Notes: generated by a model from the sequence alone, not told the origin. A stretch of 64,000 nt of DNA from Paraburkholderia madseniana (GCF_009690905.1 NZ_VOSW01000034.1:1-64000), one strand, 5' to 3'. Positions 16,978 to 26,698 are shown, counted from the stretch's first letter. Program-made: numbers and translations.

Positions 16978-17676
16978 CTACCGGCTGGCAGCTAGCGCCG
17001 CTGCATCCAGCGGCGCTCCGAAGCGCTCGAAGCGCGGTTTGTAGAAGTGATCCGGGTCGAGCGAAAACGCGACGTGACGCGTGCGGCCCATCAGTTCCTT
17101 GCGCGGAAAGAAACCGAAGTAACGCGAGTCGGCGCTGTTGTCGCGATTGTCGCCGAGCATCAGATACTCGCCTTGCGGCACGAGCACCGGACCGAACGAA
17201 TTGCGCGGACTCGGCGCCTCAGGTGCAAGCCGCACCGTGTGCGTAACGCCGTCGAAGCGTTCGGTCAGATAGTCGCCGGGGGATGTCGCATCGCCCGGCA
17301 ACGGCTTGAGTTTCAGCGGCTGATAACGTGCGCGCACGCCGTTCACATACAGCACGTTGTCGCGCATCGCGACGCTGTCGCCGGGCAAGCCGATCAGACG
17401 CTTGACGATCAATTCATGCGCGGCCGAAGAATCGATCGTGACGATGTCGCCGCGCTGCGGATCGTGCAGATGCGCGATCGTGATATGGGTGAGCGGCACG
17501 CGCAGATCGTAGGCCATCTTGTCGACGAAAATCCGGTCGCCTTCGCGAATCGTCGGCAACATCGAGCCGCTCGGCACGACGTTCCAGTCGGCCACGGCGC
17601 TGCGAAACAGCACCATCAGGAACAGAAAGGCGACGAGGCTCTTGTTGTCGCGCCACAGTTTTCCAAGCATGCGCAT
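16978..17676 (-). CDS. lepB: signal peptidase I
   Basis: A 232-residue inner-membrane serine protease that removes signal peptides. It has one N-terminal transmembrane helix (residues about 12-30) and the catalytic Ser38 in VPSGSMLPT. The catalytic Lys92 lies in VKRLIGLPGD, and box E is GDNRDNSADSRYFG. The shorter length (E. coli 324 aa, two helices) is common for extra or single-helix type I peptidases. The start at 17676 is chosen from the family N-terminus and an upstream GGAG. Confidence 0.93.
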   Translation of the reverse strand: MRMLGKLWRDNKSLVAFLFLMVLFRSAVADWNVVPSGSMLPTIREGDRIFVDKMAYDLRVPLTHITIAHLHDPQRGDIVTIDSSAAHELIVKRLIGLPGDSVAMRDNVLYVNGVRARYQPLKLKPLPGDATSPGDYLTERFDGVTHTVRLAPEAPSPRNSFGPVLVPQGEYLMLGDNRDNSADSRYFGFFPRKELMGRTRHVAFSLDPDHFYKPRFERFGAPLDAAALAASR

Positions 17677-17794
17677 CGCAGGCGGCTCCAGTGGAAGGTG
17701 ATCGAAAGCTGTGGGTACGCGGCCCTTTTTGTTCGAGTCCGCGCGCCCGCGCAAATCGTACCACCGCCGCGGGAAGCAACGCGGCGACGGACTC

Positions 17795-18793
17795 TCACTC
17801 CCCCGCGAACTTGAGCCCCAACGCAGCACGCGCCGCATCGGCCATCTCGATCATCTGCAACGACTTACTGTGCGGCATCAGCGGGCTCTCAATCTGCCCC
17901 GCTCGAATCAGCTCGCAGAAATGCGCGGTCTCGTAGTTCAGACCGCCGCCTTCGAACGGCTCGTCGAGCTCGACCACACGACCGTCGGCGTACCGGATCG
18001 TCGCGCGCGCCGGATTCCACCATGGTTCATGAATCGTGACATGGCCGCTCGTGGCCATCAGCAACGCGTCGCCCTTGCCGTGCAGGTCGAGTCCGCAGAA
18101 CAACTGAGCGATGCCGCGCTCATGCTGGCTGTTCAGGCTCGCGAACGTATCGACGCCGGTCGAGCCGAGCCGTCCGAGCGTCTGTACCTCACGCGGCGCA
18201 CCGAGCCAGTCGATCGCGAGAAACATCTCGTAGACGCCGATATCGAGCAGCGCGCCGCCCGCATGCTCGAACGACAGCGACGGATGATCGTCCGGCACGC
18301 CCGGCACCGAGCAGCCGGCGCGCACGAGACCTACCTCGCCGATCGGCTCGGCATCCAGATGCGCGCGCAACTTTCTGTACAGCGGATAGAACGGCGGCTT
18401 CATGGCTTCCATGAAAAGCCGTTGCTCGGCGCGCGCGACCTCGAGTACACGCTCGAGTTGCGGCTTGTTGATGGTGGCGGGTTTTTCGCACAGCACGTGC
18501 AGACCGGCTTTAAGCGCGGCGATCGCGTAATCGGCGTGACTGTCCTGGACGGTGGCGATATAAAGCGCGTCGATACCGCTCGCGAGCAGCGCGTCGAAAC
18601 TCGCGCACACCTCGCCGCCGAATTCCCCGGCGAAGGCCATGGCCGGTTCGGCGCGGCGTGACCACAGCGCGCTCAGCGACGCCTGCGGCACATGATTGAG
18701 TCCAAGAGCGAAGCGACGGGCAATGCGGCCCGTCCCGACGATCCCCCAGCGAATCACGCCGCCCCCAGGGGCTTCTTGCAGTGCAATTGTCAT
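17795..18793 (-). CDS. Gfo/Idh/MocA family oxidoreductase
   Basis: A 332-residue NAD(P)-dependent sugar or cyclitol dehydrogenase-like protein. The Rossmann GIVGTGRIARRFA lies near residue 17 and the catalytic-Lys motif EKPATIN near residue 100. DIGVYEMF follows in the C-terminal half. The start at 18793 follows AAGGAA (GAAGGAACG-ATG). The substrate is undetermined. It lies between lepB and a GntR regulator, all on the minus strand, and may belong to carbohydrate metabolism. Confidence 0.9.
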   Translation of the reverse strand: MTIALQEAPGGGVIRWGIVGTGRIARRFALGLNHVPQASLSALWSRRAEPAMAFAGEFGGEVCASFDALLASGIDALYIATVQDSHADYAIAALKAGLHVLCEKPATINKPQLERVLEVARAEQRLFMEAMKPPFYPLYRKLRAHLDAEPIGEVGLVRAGCSVPGVPDDHPSLSFEHAGGALLDIGVYEMFLAIDWLGAPREVQTLGRLGSTGVDTFASLNSQHERGIAQLFCGLDLHGKGDALLMATSGHVTIHEPWWNPARATIRYADGRVVELDEPFEGGGLNYETAHFCELIRAGQIESPLMPHSKSLQMIEMADAARAALGLKFAGE

Positions 18794-18934
18794 CGTTCCT
18801 TCGAGTCCGTGCAGTTCAGAACAGGCGCTATTGTGACGCAAGCCACGCGCGCATGCGCAGGCATGCTGTCGCGCCGTTCGTTATGCAAGGTCCCGCAGGA
18901 AGGCACCCCCAGTTGCTACTGGTAGCGGCCGCGC

Positions 18935-19651
18935 TCAGCGCACCGGGGGCTCCGGCGTAAAGTTGCTGCCGAGCTCTTCCGTGGTGTAGTCGATCATCGC
19001 CAGCGAGGCGAGTTCCGCTTCCTTCGGATCGCGCCGTTCGATCGCTTCGACCACGCGCTGATGCGTGCTCACCGCCTTCTCCCACATCCCGTCCTTCTGA
19101 TTGACGATCGGGTTGACGGTCGACAGCGCGCCGCGAATGATGGCCGCCATCTGCTTGAAGAACTGATTGCCGCTCGCCACCACGATGCGGGCATGGAACA
19201 GTTCGTCGGCGGCCTGATAGCCGGCCTCGCCCGGCCGGATCACGCGGAACGCGTCGAACGCCTCGCGAATCGCGGCGATGTCGGCCGCACTGCCCCGCGC
19301 GGCCGCCTGCGCCGAAGCACGCGGTTCGATCAGGATGCGAAACTCGATCACGTCGCGCAGAAACAGCGGATCGGGTTTCGCGCGAAAGCGCCAGTTCACG
19401 ACGTCCTCGTCGATCATGCGCCAATCGCTCATCGGCCGGATGCGCGTGCCGATCTTGGGCCGCACGTCCAGCATGTCGCGCGCGAGCAGCATCGACAGCG
19501 CCTCGCGCATGACGGTGCGGCTGACGTCGAATTCCTTCGACAGCACGTCCTGCGGTGGCAGGATGGCGCCGTACTTCTCTTCGACAATGCCGGTCACGAG
19601 TCCATCCATGACTTTGCTGACCAGCGATCGATCCTTGTTTGCCTGTTCCAT
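18935..19651 (-). CDS. GntR/FadR family transcriptional regulator
   Basis: A 238-residue regulator. The winged-helix part has LPPQDVLSKEFDVSRTVMREALSML at residues about 30-57. The FCD ligand-binding domain begins near residue 75 (DPLFLRDVIEFRILIEP, with metal-binding His in FHARIV and STHQRVVEAI). The start at 19651 follows GGGGAGAG. It reads toward the oxidoreductase gene (142-bp gap). Regulating that oxidoreductase is plausible but not shown. Confidence 0.9.
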   Translation of the reverse strand: MEQANKDRSLVSKVMDGLVTGIVEEKYGAILPPQDVLSKEFDVSRTVMREALSMLLARDMLDVRPKIGTRIRPMSDWRMIDEDVVNWRFRAKPDPLFLRDVIEFRILIEPRASAQAAARGSAADIAAIREAFDAFRVIRPGEAGYQAADELFHARIVVASGNQFFKQMAAIIRGALSTVNPIVNQKDGMWEKAVSTHQRVVEAIERRDPKEAELASLAMIDYTTEELGSNFTPEPPVR

Positions 19652-19743
19652 TTTGACACTCTCCCCGAAGCGGTGTTTGCCCCCGCGTAGCCTGTTGATC
19701 AAGCAGCCCTCATGTGTCGTTTTATCCAGGTGTCGTTGTTCTT

Positions 19744-20043
19744 TTACGATACGTTGCTAGCTTCGAAACGGTTGCGCCAGTTGGGAAACGTCCTGAGAGG
19801 GTTATCCCTCTGAAGAATTGTTTCGTTCATGTAACGCCGCATGTTTTGACGGGCCATAAGCTTGCGTCTCAAGCGTGCCTGCGTTGCGAAATTTGCATAG
19901 TGCGAAGACGCACGTAGCGAATCGATTTGTCTGATCCACACGCCCTGGACGGTTCCGGACAGGCGCGAAAGCACTTGCGCAACGATGCGGCGCTTCAGGG
20001 GCCGAGCATCGTCGGCAAAAGAATGCGAAAAAATCGCGGGCAA
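19744..20043 (-). CDS. possible small protein in the gap upstream of the GntR gene
   Basis: A 99-residue frame (TTG start) with a basic, helix-prone sequence (RRKLMARQNMRRYMNETIL). It fills most of the 414-bp gap between the GntR gene and the flavin reductase, on the same strand. Third-position GC is lower than in neighbours and no ribosome site is visible, so it may be non-coding or decayed. No other feature is seen in this gap. Confidence 0.3.
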   Translation of the reverse strand: MPAIFSHSFADDARPLKRRIVAQVLSRLSGTVQGVWIRQIDSLRASSHYANFATQARLRRKLMARQNMRRYMNETILQRDNPLRTFPNWRNRFEASNVS

Positions 20044-20065
20044 ATTGAAAGGAAATCCGGCGCAC

Positions 20066-20773
20066 TCACCGCTTCAGCAGCGGGCTGATCGTGACCGGCG
20101 TTCCGACCGGCATTGTCACCGGCGCCTCGAACGGCTTGGCCACCGATCCATAGCGCCCGCCAAAAAAGATCAGCGGCGCGTGTTCGTCGAGCGAGAACAC
20201 CAGCACTTCACCGACGAAAAGCGTGTGGTCGCCGCACGGATGCCGGTCCACCATGCGCGCCGCGAAACGGGCGGCGGCGTGTTCGAGCAGCACCACGTCC
20301 GGCAAGCCGTCCACCGGCGCGAAGCGCGGCGCAAGCCGGCCCTGCGGCTCACCGGCGAAGTGGCGGCTATGGGGTTCCTGGGTGTCGGACAACACACTCA
20401 CACCGAACCTCGCGCTGTTCATCAGACGCTCGTGCATGCGTGCGCGGTGCCCGACCGACACGACGATCAGCGGCGGCTTGAGCGAACCCGACATGAAGGC
20501 ATTGGCGGTCATCGCATGCATCCCGTCGCCACTGCCGGTCGAAATCACCACGACGCCGGTGGCAAAACGCCCGAGCGCATGGCGGAAACGGCGCTCGTCG
20601 AAGCTCGCCACGTTCAGGTCTGCTGCGTTTGAGGCCGCCGCACTCAAAGCGGTCGTGCCCGCGCAGGCAGTACCTGAACCGGCCGCGCCGCCTGCGCTGC
20701 AGGCCACAGGGTCCTGCAACGTCGCGGCACGCACCGCCTGCTGTGCGTCAGCGTGAAGTACCCGCGCCTGCAT
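20066..20773 (-). CDS. flavin reductase-like FMN-binding protein
   Basis: A 235-residue protein. The last 175 residues form a flavin_reduct domain with FRHALGRFATGVVVIST, MTANAFMSGSLKPPLIVVSVG and a His-containing HPCGDHTLFVGEV. The first 55-60 residues are Ala-rich and disordered. The ATG at 20773 is preceded by AGGAGAG and overlaps the manC stop by 26 bp, so the two genes are probably coupled. Such proteins (HpaC, ActVB, DIM6) use NAD(P)H to make reduced flavin or act as small flavoproteins. Its place at the end of an exopolysaccharide operon is unusual. Confidence 0.85.
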   Translation of the reverse strand: MQARVLHADAQQAVRAATLQDPVACSAGGAAGSGTACAGTTALSAAASNAADLNVASFDERRFRHALGRFATGVVVISTGSGDGMHAMTANAFMSGSLKPPLIVVSVGHRARMHERLMNSARFGVSVLSDTQEPHSRHFAGEPQGRLAPRFAPVDGLPDVVLLEHAAARFAARMVDRHPCGDHTLFVGEVLVFSLDEHAPLIFFGGRYGSVAKPFEAPVTMPVGTPVTISPLLKR

Positions 20774-22358
20774 GGCCGCTCTCCTGATCGCGGCCGTATT
20801 GATCGTCGAAGCGCACGATGTCGTCTTCGCCGAGATAGCCGCCTGATTGCACCTCGATCATTTCAAGCGGCGTCTTGCCCGGATTTTCGAGCCGGTGCGT
20901 GACGCCGAGCGGAATATACGTCGACTGATTCTCCGAGAGCAGGAAACACGCATCGCCGCGCGTGACGCGCGCGGTGCCGCGCACCACGATCCAATGTTCC
21001 GCGCGATGGTGATGCATCTGCAACGACAGACGCCCGCCCGGCTTGACGACGATGCGCTTCACCTGGAAGCGCTCCCCGCGCTCGAGCGAGTCGTAAAAGC
21101 CCCACGGCCGGCCGACCTTGCGATGCTCCTGCACCTCCGCGCCCTGCTCCGCCTTCAGGCGGCTGACGATCGCCTTGACGTCCTGTACGCGATCTTTCGC
21201 GGCGACCAGCACCGCGTCGGCGGTCTCGACCACCACCACGCCGCTCACGCCGACACACGCGACGAGGCGCCCCTCGGAATGCGCGAAGCTGTCGGTCGAG
21301 TCCTCGAACATCACGCGGCCACGCGCGACGTTGCCGCACGCGTCCTTATCGGACGCTTCCCATACCGAATCCCAGGCACCCACGTCCGACCAACCCGCGA
21401 CCAGTGGCACCGCGACGCCGGCGAGGCGAGCGTCGATGGCGACGCGCTCCATCACCGCGTAGTCGATCGAGTCGGAAGGACACGCAGCGAACGCTTCACG
21501 CGCCAGATGCAGCGTGCCGTCGCCATCCACGGCGGCATGCTCGAAAGCCGCCGCGCAAGCCGCCGCGATCGCGGGCCGGCACAACTCGATGGCCGCGAGC
21601 CACACCGACGCGCGCACCACGAACATGCCGCTGTTCCACCAGTACTCGCCGGAGGCGACATAGCGTCCGGCGAGTTCCGCATCGGGCTTCTCGACGAAGC
21701 GTTCGATCGCACGCGCCCCGCGCGCGCCGAGCGCCATACCTGTGCGGATATAGCCGTAACCGGTTTCCGCGCGCTGCGGCGGCACGCCGAGCGTCACGAT
21801 CGCCCCGCGCGCGGCGTGAGAGAGCGCTTCTGCAAGCGCCGCGCCGAAAGCCGCATGATCGGCAATCAGATGGTCCGCCGGCAACGCGACGAGGATCGGA
21901 TCGTCGCCGGCCGCGGCTGCCGCGCGCGCGGCCAACGCCGCAACGGTCAGCGCCGGCGCGGTATTGCGCGGCACCGGTTCGAGCACCATCCGCACCGGCC
22001 GGGCGCACTGCTCGAGCCGTTCGAGCGTTTGCAGGCGCAGGTCCTCGCAGCACACCACGAGCGGCGTGCCCATGCTCAGCGTGGCCGCGGTTGGCCTCTC
22101 AGTCGGCCTCTCAGCCGCCGTCGCACTGTGCCCCGCAGTGGCGAACGCAAGGTCGATCCGGCGCAAGGTCGCTTCGAGCAGCGATTCACCGCCCATCAGG
22201 CCGATCAGTTGTTTCGGATTACGTTCGCGCGACAACGGCCATAGCCGCGTGCCGGATCCACCCGCGAGAATCACCGGCTGGACGCACAAACGCGTGGCCT
22301 TTCCGGTGACACCCGCAGCCGACACGATCGGATTGCCTGGTTCAACGATGCGATTCAT
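20748..22358 (-). CDS. manC: mannose-1-phosphate guanylyltransferase / mannose-6-phosphate isomerase
   Basis: A 536-residue bifunctional enzyme making GDP-mannose for polysaccharide synthesis. The N-terminal nucleotidyltransferase has PVILAGGSGTRLWPLSRE and NPKQLIGL. The C-terminal cupin isomerase domain begins near RPWGFYDSLERGERFQVKR, with metal-binding QMHHHRAEHW. It is longer than the common 470-480 aa because of an Ala/Thr-rich insert around residues 75-95. It lies in the minus-strand exopolysaccharide arm, 90 bp after the methyltransferase gene. Confidence 0.96.
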   Translation of the reverse strand: MNRIVEPGNPIVSAAGVTGKATRLCVQPVILAGGSGTRLWPLSRERNPKQLIGLMGGESLLEATLRRIDLAFATAGHSATAAERPTERPTAATLSMGTPLVVCCEDLRLQTLERLEQCARPVRMVLEPVPRNTAPALTVAALAARAAAAAGDDPILVALPADHLIADHAAFGAALAEALSHAARGAIVTLGVPPQRAETGYGYIRTGMALGARGARAIERFVEKPDAELAGRYVASGEYWWNSGMFVVRASVWLAAIELCRPAIAAACAAAFEHAAVDGDGTLHLAREAFAACPSDSIDYAVMERVAIDARLAGVAVPLVAGWSDVGAWDSVWEASDKDACGNVARGRVMFEDSTDSFAHSEGRLVACVGVSGVVVVETADAVLVAAKDRVQDVKAIVSRLKAEQGAEVQEHRKVGRPWGFYDSLERGERFQVKRIVVKPGGRLSLQMHHHRAEHWIVVRGTARVTRGDACFLLSENQSTYIPLGVTHRLENPGKTPLEMIEVQSGGYLGEDDIVRFDDQYGRDQESGHAGAGTSR

Positions 22359-22448
22359 GTGCGATTCCCGTTATGTTCAATCTGGTCTGTTAGTGCTTTT
22401 ATTGTGTGCAATGCGCGTGGCGCACCGCCTTCGCCCGATCAACGGCGG

Positions 22449-23282
22449 TCAATCGAAACAGCGCGCGGCAAGCGGTTTGCGCGCAATGAAGTGAAACCAC
22501 CACGTGTCGCTGATTTCCACGTCGTCAGCGATACGGTTGCCTTCGCAACTGCCGAATACCGCGCTGCTCTCAAAGCCGATCTGCGCGAGTTGCCGGCGCT
22601 GCTCACGCAGCGTCGTATAGACGATCACAATGCCGAAGTTGTGCGCCGCCGCCGTCTTCACTGCGTAGTCGCCGTAGTCGTGATTCAGCTTTACGTTACG
22701 CATATAGTTCAGCGTGCCGAGCTGAAAGTGCCGCATCGAACGCAGCGTGCGCCAGCCGAGCTTGAGCGGATTAAAGGTGAAGTGCGGCAGCAATTGCCAG
22801 ATGTTCTCGTGGTAACCCGGGCCGCCGCGGTTGTGCGAAGAAAACAGCACATAACCGCCGGGCCGCACCACGCGGTACATCTCTTCGAGAATCGTCACGC
22901 GATCGTCGTAGTCCACACAGTCGATGCCGTTCCAACTGAACTCCGCGAGCCCGTAATGCCCGGATGGCAGCGCCGACATATCGCGCGCATCCATATGCCG
23001 CAAGTCGAGCCCGGGATAGCGCGATTGCGCGATCTCCAGCAGCTTCAGCGTGTAGTCGACGCCGATGTAATCGTTCGAGATCGATGTCATCAGCGGAATC
23101 GTGCGGCCGGTGCCGATGCCGATATCGAGCAAGGGCTCGCCGACGCAGCGCGGCGCAAGCCACTCGAACGCGGCCTGTTCGCCAGGGTCCGAGAAGGTCT
23201 TCTCGATCGTGAATACGCGAGTGGCGTCCGGCGAATTCCATGCGACACGGTTGATGCGGTCCAGCTCGGATTGGCTGCTCAT
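22449..23282 (-). CDS. class I SAM-dependent methyltransferase
   Basis: A 277-residue enzyme with the SAM-binding LLDIGIGTGRTIPLM (motif I) near residue 50. An acidic post-I residue follows in YIGVDYTLKLL, and motif IV lies around ALPSGHYGLAEFSWNGID. The end of the protein has no membrane segment. The start at 23282 follows GGAG (GGAGTAAGCC-ATG). In this operon it may methylate a sugar or a precursor; the substrate is inference. Confidence 0.88.
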   Translation of the reverse strand: MSSQSELDRINRVAWNSPDATRVFTIEKTFSDPGEQAAFEWLAPRCVGEPLLDIGIGTGRTIPLMTSISNDYIGVDYTLKLLEIAQSRYPGLDLRHMDARDMSALPSGHYGLAEFSWNGIDCVDYDDRVTILEEMYRVVRPGGYVLFSSHNRGGPGYHENIWQLLPHFTFNPLKLGWRTLRSMRHFQLGTLNYMRNVKLNHDYGDYAVKTAAAHNFGIVIVYTTLREQRRQLAQIGFESSAVFGSCEGNRIADDVEISDTWWFHFIARKPLAARCFD

Positions 23283-23380
23283 GGCTTACTCCATCTCAGT
23301 GGGGGTGCGTCGGATCGACAACCAGCGTGCTTGCGCACTGGTGCGCAAGCGGTTCGCTGCATCGACATGACGTCGCGTGT

Positions 23381-25324
23381 TCATTGCGCTTCCCCTGATA
23401 GACGAAGCGCACGCGCACGTTTTAGAAGCCACTGTGTGGCGCGCGCATGCCGCCAGCCAAGCCGCGCGTGGAGCGGTTCGACTGCAATGGATGGTTCCGG
23501 CTGATGGCCCTCGCCAAAGGTGTTTGCAAAGAAATCCTCGAAGTATGACATCACGTTTTCCTGCGCACGGGCCGAGAGAATCGCGTGGTCGGTGCGCTCG
23601 CAAAACGTCACCCCAATCCGGCCGAAGCGCCGCAGCCGTCCGCCGCGCGCACCGAAGTAACGTTCAAGCTCCTCGACGCCCTCGTCCAGCACACCGTAGA
23701 AAAGACGCGTATGGACGCCTCGCGCGTGCAACGCGGTGAAGAGGCGTTGCTCGTCCTTCGATCCCAGCTGCATTGCGCAGATGCGTTCGATCCGGTCGGC
23801 GAGCGTCGCGCCAAACCTGGCCGCGAAGCGCGCCGCCAACTCGCGCGCGACCGGCAATCCGCCCGTCTGCCCGCGCACGACGCGAAGCCATTTGCGCGGC
23901 TGGCACATCGAGCGCAAGTAGTTGCGCGTCGAGCCGAAAGCGGCGACGGGAACGGTCGGCTTGCCGTGTTCATCGCAGATGTTCTGCCAAGTGAACTTCT
24001 GCAAATTGACCAGCACGGCGCCGATCACCGCCGGTTCACGCGATGCGGCATGCAGACCGACGAAGGCCCCCGCGCAGATGCCGAGCAGCACTGCGCCGCG
24101 ATGTCCCTGCGCCGTCAACCAGCGCGCCGCGCACGCGGCATCGTCGGCACCCGCTTGCGCGTACAGAGCATCGAGACTCACCGCGTCGAGCGATGGCTGG
24201 CTGTCGCCCAGACCGCCAAGGTCGACACGCAGCGATGCGATACCCTGGCGCGCGAGGCGTCGGGCACAGCGCACGCTGAGTCGCGCATTGCCGATGCGCG
24301 ACACGGCACCGGTATTCACCATCAGCACTGCGGGTGCTTCAGCGTCAGAACGCGATACAGGTACGCAATAGATGCCGGACATCCGGCCACCCTCGAGCCA
24401 CACCGGCGTTTCGACGACGCCCGGTTCGACTATGTGTCCTGTGGTGTGGTCATCGAGGCGCTCCGCCATATGGCCCGACACCTGGTCAGCAAGGCAATCC
24501 GCCATACCGTCCGCGCCGCTCCCGGCAGTCAGGCGCTCACGCGCAACCGGGTCACCGGCAGCGCCAGCCAGCCAGTCTTCGATCGATTGAAACGCCGCCC
24601 GCGGAATCGCGCTATCGAGCGACTCCATCATGAACTTGCCGTATTCGTCGAACGACTGCCGCTCTACCTGCATACCCTGTTCACGATAATGCGCAACCAG
24701 CGCGTCGACCCGCGCGGGGTCCAGGGAATCGAGCACCAGCACACGCTCGGCGGGCCGCGCGGCATCGCGCCGCAAATCGACTGCGCGCAAGCTCTCCAGG
24801 GTGTCGCTATAGAGACGAAAACCGTATGCTTCGACGAATGCGTCGGTATCGGGCTCAGCTTCGCAATCCATCGCGGCCGGCATCAGCAGCCACTTGCGGT
24901 AGTGCGCCCGCAACTCGCGCTGATAATTCTTGCCCGACAACACCGGCGCCAGCATCACCAGCCCATCCACGCCGCCGAGTTCCTGAGCGGCGAGCGCCGC
25001 GAGCGTGCCGCCGAGCCGCAGCCCGCACAGGGTCACGCGCTCGACACCGGTGGTCTCACGCAGCAGCGCCACCGCTTGCTTGATGCTGTCGATCCACGCG
25101 CGCCAGCGGCCGGGCTCGCTCGCCTCGCCCGCCGCATCGCCGGTGCCTGGATAGTCGAACCGCAGCACCGGCATGCCGCGCGCGGCAAGCCGCTCGGCCA
25201 GCCGCCGCATGCCGCGATAGGTGCACAGTGCGTCGTACCCGAACGGGGAACACAGCACCACGCCACCTGGCCCCTCCGCCGGATGCAACCATCCGAACCG
25301 GCCATCGAACAATACTGGCCTCAC
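23381..25324 (-). CDS. fused double alpha/beta-hydrolase protein of the exopolysaccharide locus
   Basis: A 647-residue protein with two alpha/beta-hydrolase domains in tandem (about residues 1-250 and 300-590) and a C-terminal tail. Domain 1 resembles the exosortase-associated hydrolase type (VVLCSPFGYD, RFDYPGTGDAAGE). Its nucleophile elbow reads CGLRLGG, so Arg103 stands where Ser is expected. In domain 2 the elbow is GICAGAF with Cys417. The start is a GTG at 25324 preceded by GAGGAG. Domain 1 may therefore be non-catalytic and domain 2 a Cys-dependent acyl-handling enzyme. It may act on acyl or amino-acyl groups on the polymer; that is inference. Confidence 0.8.
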   Translation of the reverse strand: MRPVLFDGRFGWLHPAEGPGGVVLCSPFGYDALCTYRGMRRLAERLAARGMPVLRFDYPGTGDAAGEASEPGRWRAWIDSIKQAVALLRETTGVERVTLCGLRLGGTLAALAAQELGGVDGLVMLAPVLSGKNYQRELRAHYRKWLLMPAAMDCEAEPDTDAFVEAYGFRLYSDTLESLRAVDLRRDAARPAERVLVLDSLDPARVDALVAHYREQGMQVERQSFDEYGKFMMESLDSAIPRAAFQSIEDWLAGAAGDPVARERLTAGSGADGMADCLADQVSGHMAERLDDHTTGHIVEPGVVETPVWLEGGRMSGIYCVPVSRSDAEAPAVLMVNTGAVSRIGNARLSVRCARRLARQGIASLRVDLGGLGDSQPSLDAVSLDALYAQAGADDAACAARWLTAQGHRGAVLLGICAGAFVGLHAASREPAVIGAVLVNLQKFTWQNICDEHGKPTVPVAAFGSTRNYLRSMCQPRKWLRVVRGQTGGLPVARELAARFAARFGATLADRIERICAMQLGSKDEQRLFTALHARGVHTRLFYGVLDEGVEELERYFGARGGRLRRFGRIGVTFCERTDHAILSARAQENVMSYFEDFFANTFGEGHQPEPSIAVEPLHARLGWRHARATQWLLKRARALRLSGEAQ

Positions 25325-25481
25325 GCTAGGCTCCTCACCGCATATTTCCGCTTTCGATCACTACAACAAACGCCGTCTGCTTCATCTGTACGTCCTCCCA
25401 CATTAGGTCGGACACCGATGCTTATGCGGCTTGCTGATTGACACGCCGAGATGGCCGACTCGCTTCAACTTGACGATCCCT

Positions 25482-26480
25482 TCAGTTGCCGTGCGGCGCT
25501 CGCAAGGCAAAGGTCGAGCGGGTGGCAAGCAGCACGTGATAGAAAAACCGCGCGCGCAGCCGGTCGCGCATCGGGTAATGCCGCGACAGCAGCACACGCC
25601 ATGCGGCGGCTGATTCGCCGGCGCGCGCATAGGCGGATGCGGCGCGCGGCGCCACGCGCCGCAGCGCGTCCTCGCGCGCGGCCTGCGCGGCGGCGGGCAC
25701 GCTGCTCGCGCGCAATTGCGCGAACGCGTGCATCGCCGGCAACGCGTGAGTCGATATCGATAGCGCCGTTTCGCGCGACACCGACACGAACTCATTCACG
25801 AAACAGATCGCGACCGCATCGACGCTGAGCCGCAAGCCAAAATCGAAGTCACACGCTTCGCCGACCTCGGCCGCCGCGCGGTACGCGATCCGGCGCGCGG
25901 CCAGCGTATCCACCAGATAGCCGTTATTCGGAAACATCTGGTCGATCCCTGCCAGTGCCGGCACCGGCAGGCGGCCGGCGCGTTCAGGCACACGCAGATA
26001 ATCGCGGTTCAGACGTTCAGTGGCTTGCGGCCGCGGCGTGCCGTCGTCGGCGATAACGTGCTGTTTGCCGAACGCCGCGGTCAACTCGGGATACGCGTGC
26101 CAGCACGCGTCGAGACAGGTCAGTGCGTCCGGCTCAAGCAGATCGTCGTCGTGCAGCAGCACGAGCCGCGCGCCTTGCGCGCGCGCGAACAGCCGGTTCA
26201 CATTGGCCGCCTGTCCGAGGCGGGGCACATTGCGTTCATAACGAATCGGGATCGGCCGCGTGCTGCGCAAGCGGCACCGCTCCACCACCTGCTGCGCGCG
26301 GTCGTCGTTCGAGTCGTCACCGATGACGATTTCAAACTCGCCATACGTCTGCGCGTGGCAGCTCTCGATGGCCTGTTCGAGCAAGGCGGGCCGATTGCAG
26401 CTCGGAATGCAGATGGAGATCAGACGCACGGTCAATTCGCTGCCGCTACCCTGCCCGGCCTCGTTCGTGGTCTCAATCAT
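25482..26480 (-). CDS. GT2 family glycosyltransferase
   Basis: A GT-A-fold transferase of about 332 residues. The N-terminal ISICIPSCNRPALLEQAIESC and VIGDDSNDD are family 2 features, and the metal-binding LLHDDDLLEPDA lies around residue 110. The C-terminal third is Ala-rich. A GGAG five bases before the ATG at 26480 favours that start over the ATG at 26510. It adds one sugar of the repeat unit; donor and acceptor are unknown. It is divergent from the flippase gene across a 218-bp gap. Confidence 0.9.
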   Translation of the reverse strand: MIETTNEAGQGSGSELTVRLISICIPSCNRPALLEQAIESCHAQTYGEFEIVIGDDSNDDRAQQVVERCRLRSTRPIPIRYERNVPRLGQAANVNRLFARAQGARLVLLHDDDLLEPDALTCLDACWHAYPELTAAFGKQHVIADDGTPRPQATERLNRDYLRVPERAGRLPVPALAGIDQMFPNNGYLVDTLAARRIAYRAAAEVGEACDFDFGLRLSVDAVAICFVNEFVSVSRETALSISTHALPAMHAFAQLRASSVPAAAQAAREDALRRVAPRAASAYARAGESAAAWRVLLSRHYPMRDRLRARFFYHVLLATRSTFALRAPHGN

Positions 26481-26698
26481 GGGGGCTCCGAAAATCGTAA
26501 CGGATTTCATTTAACCCTGCCGGACCCTAATTATCTGTACGGCCACCCACACATCCGCAAAGGGCGAAGGTGCACTATCGAGTGCATACGACAGGCCGGC
26601 GCCCTCGTTTCAAGCGCGCTGCTGGGTGCGGCTGCGCACCGACAGCATCGACGATCGACCACACCATCCAATGACTTCACCCGCCGGAAAAGCGCACC

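Noticed and set aside
20847..22244. Long open frame on the plus strand opposite manC
   Set aside because: Its Arg/His/Ala-rich composition is what a GC-rich gene yields on the opposite strand; manC explains the region fully.
23585..25441. 618-residue frame opposite the double hydrolase
   Set aside because: No recognisable domain and typical antisense composition; the hydrolase frame has conserved motifs and a ribosome site.
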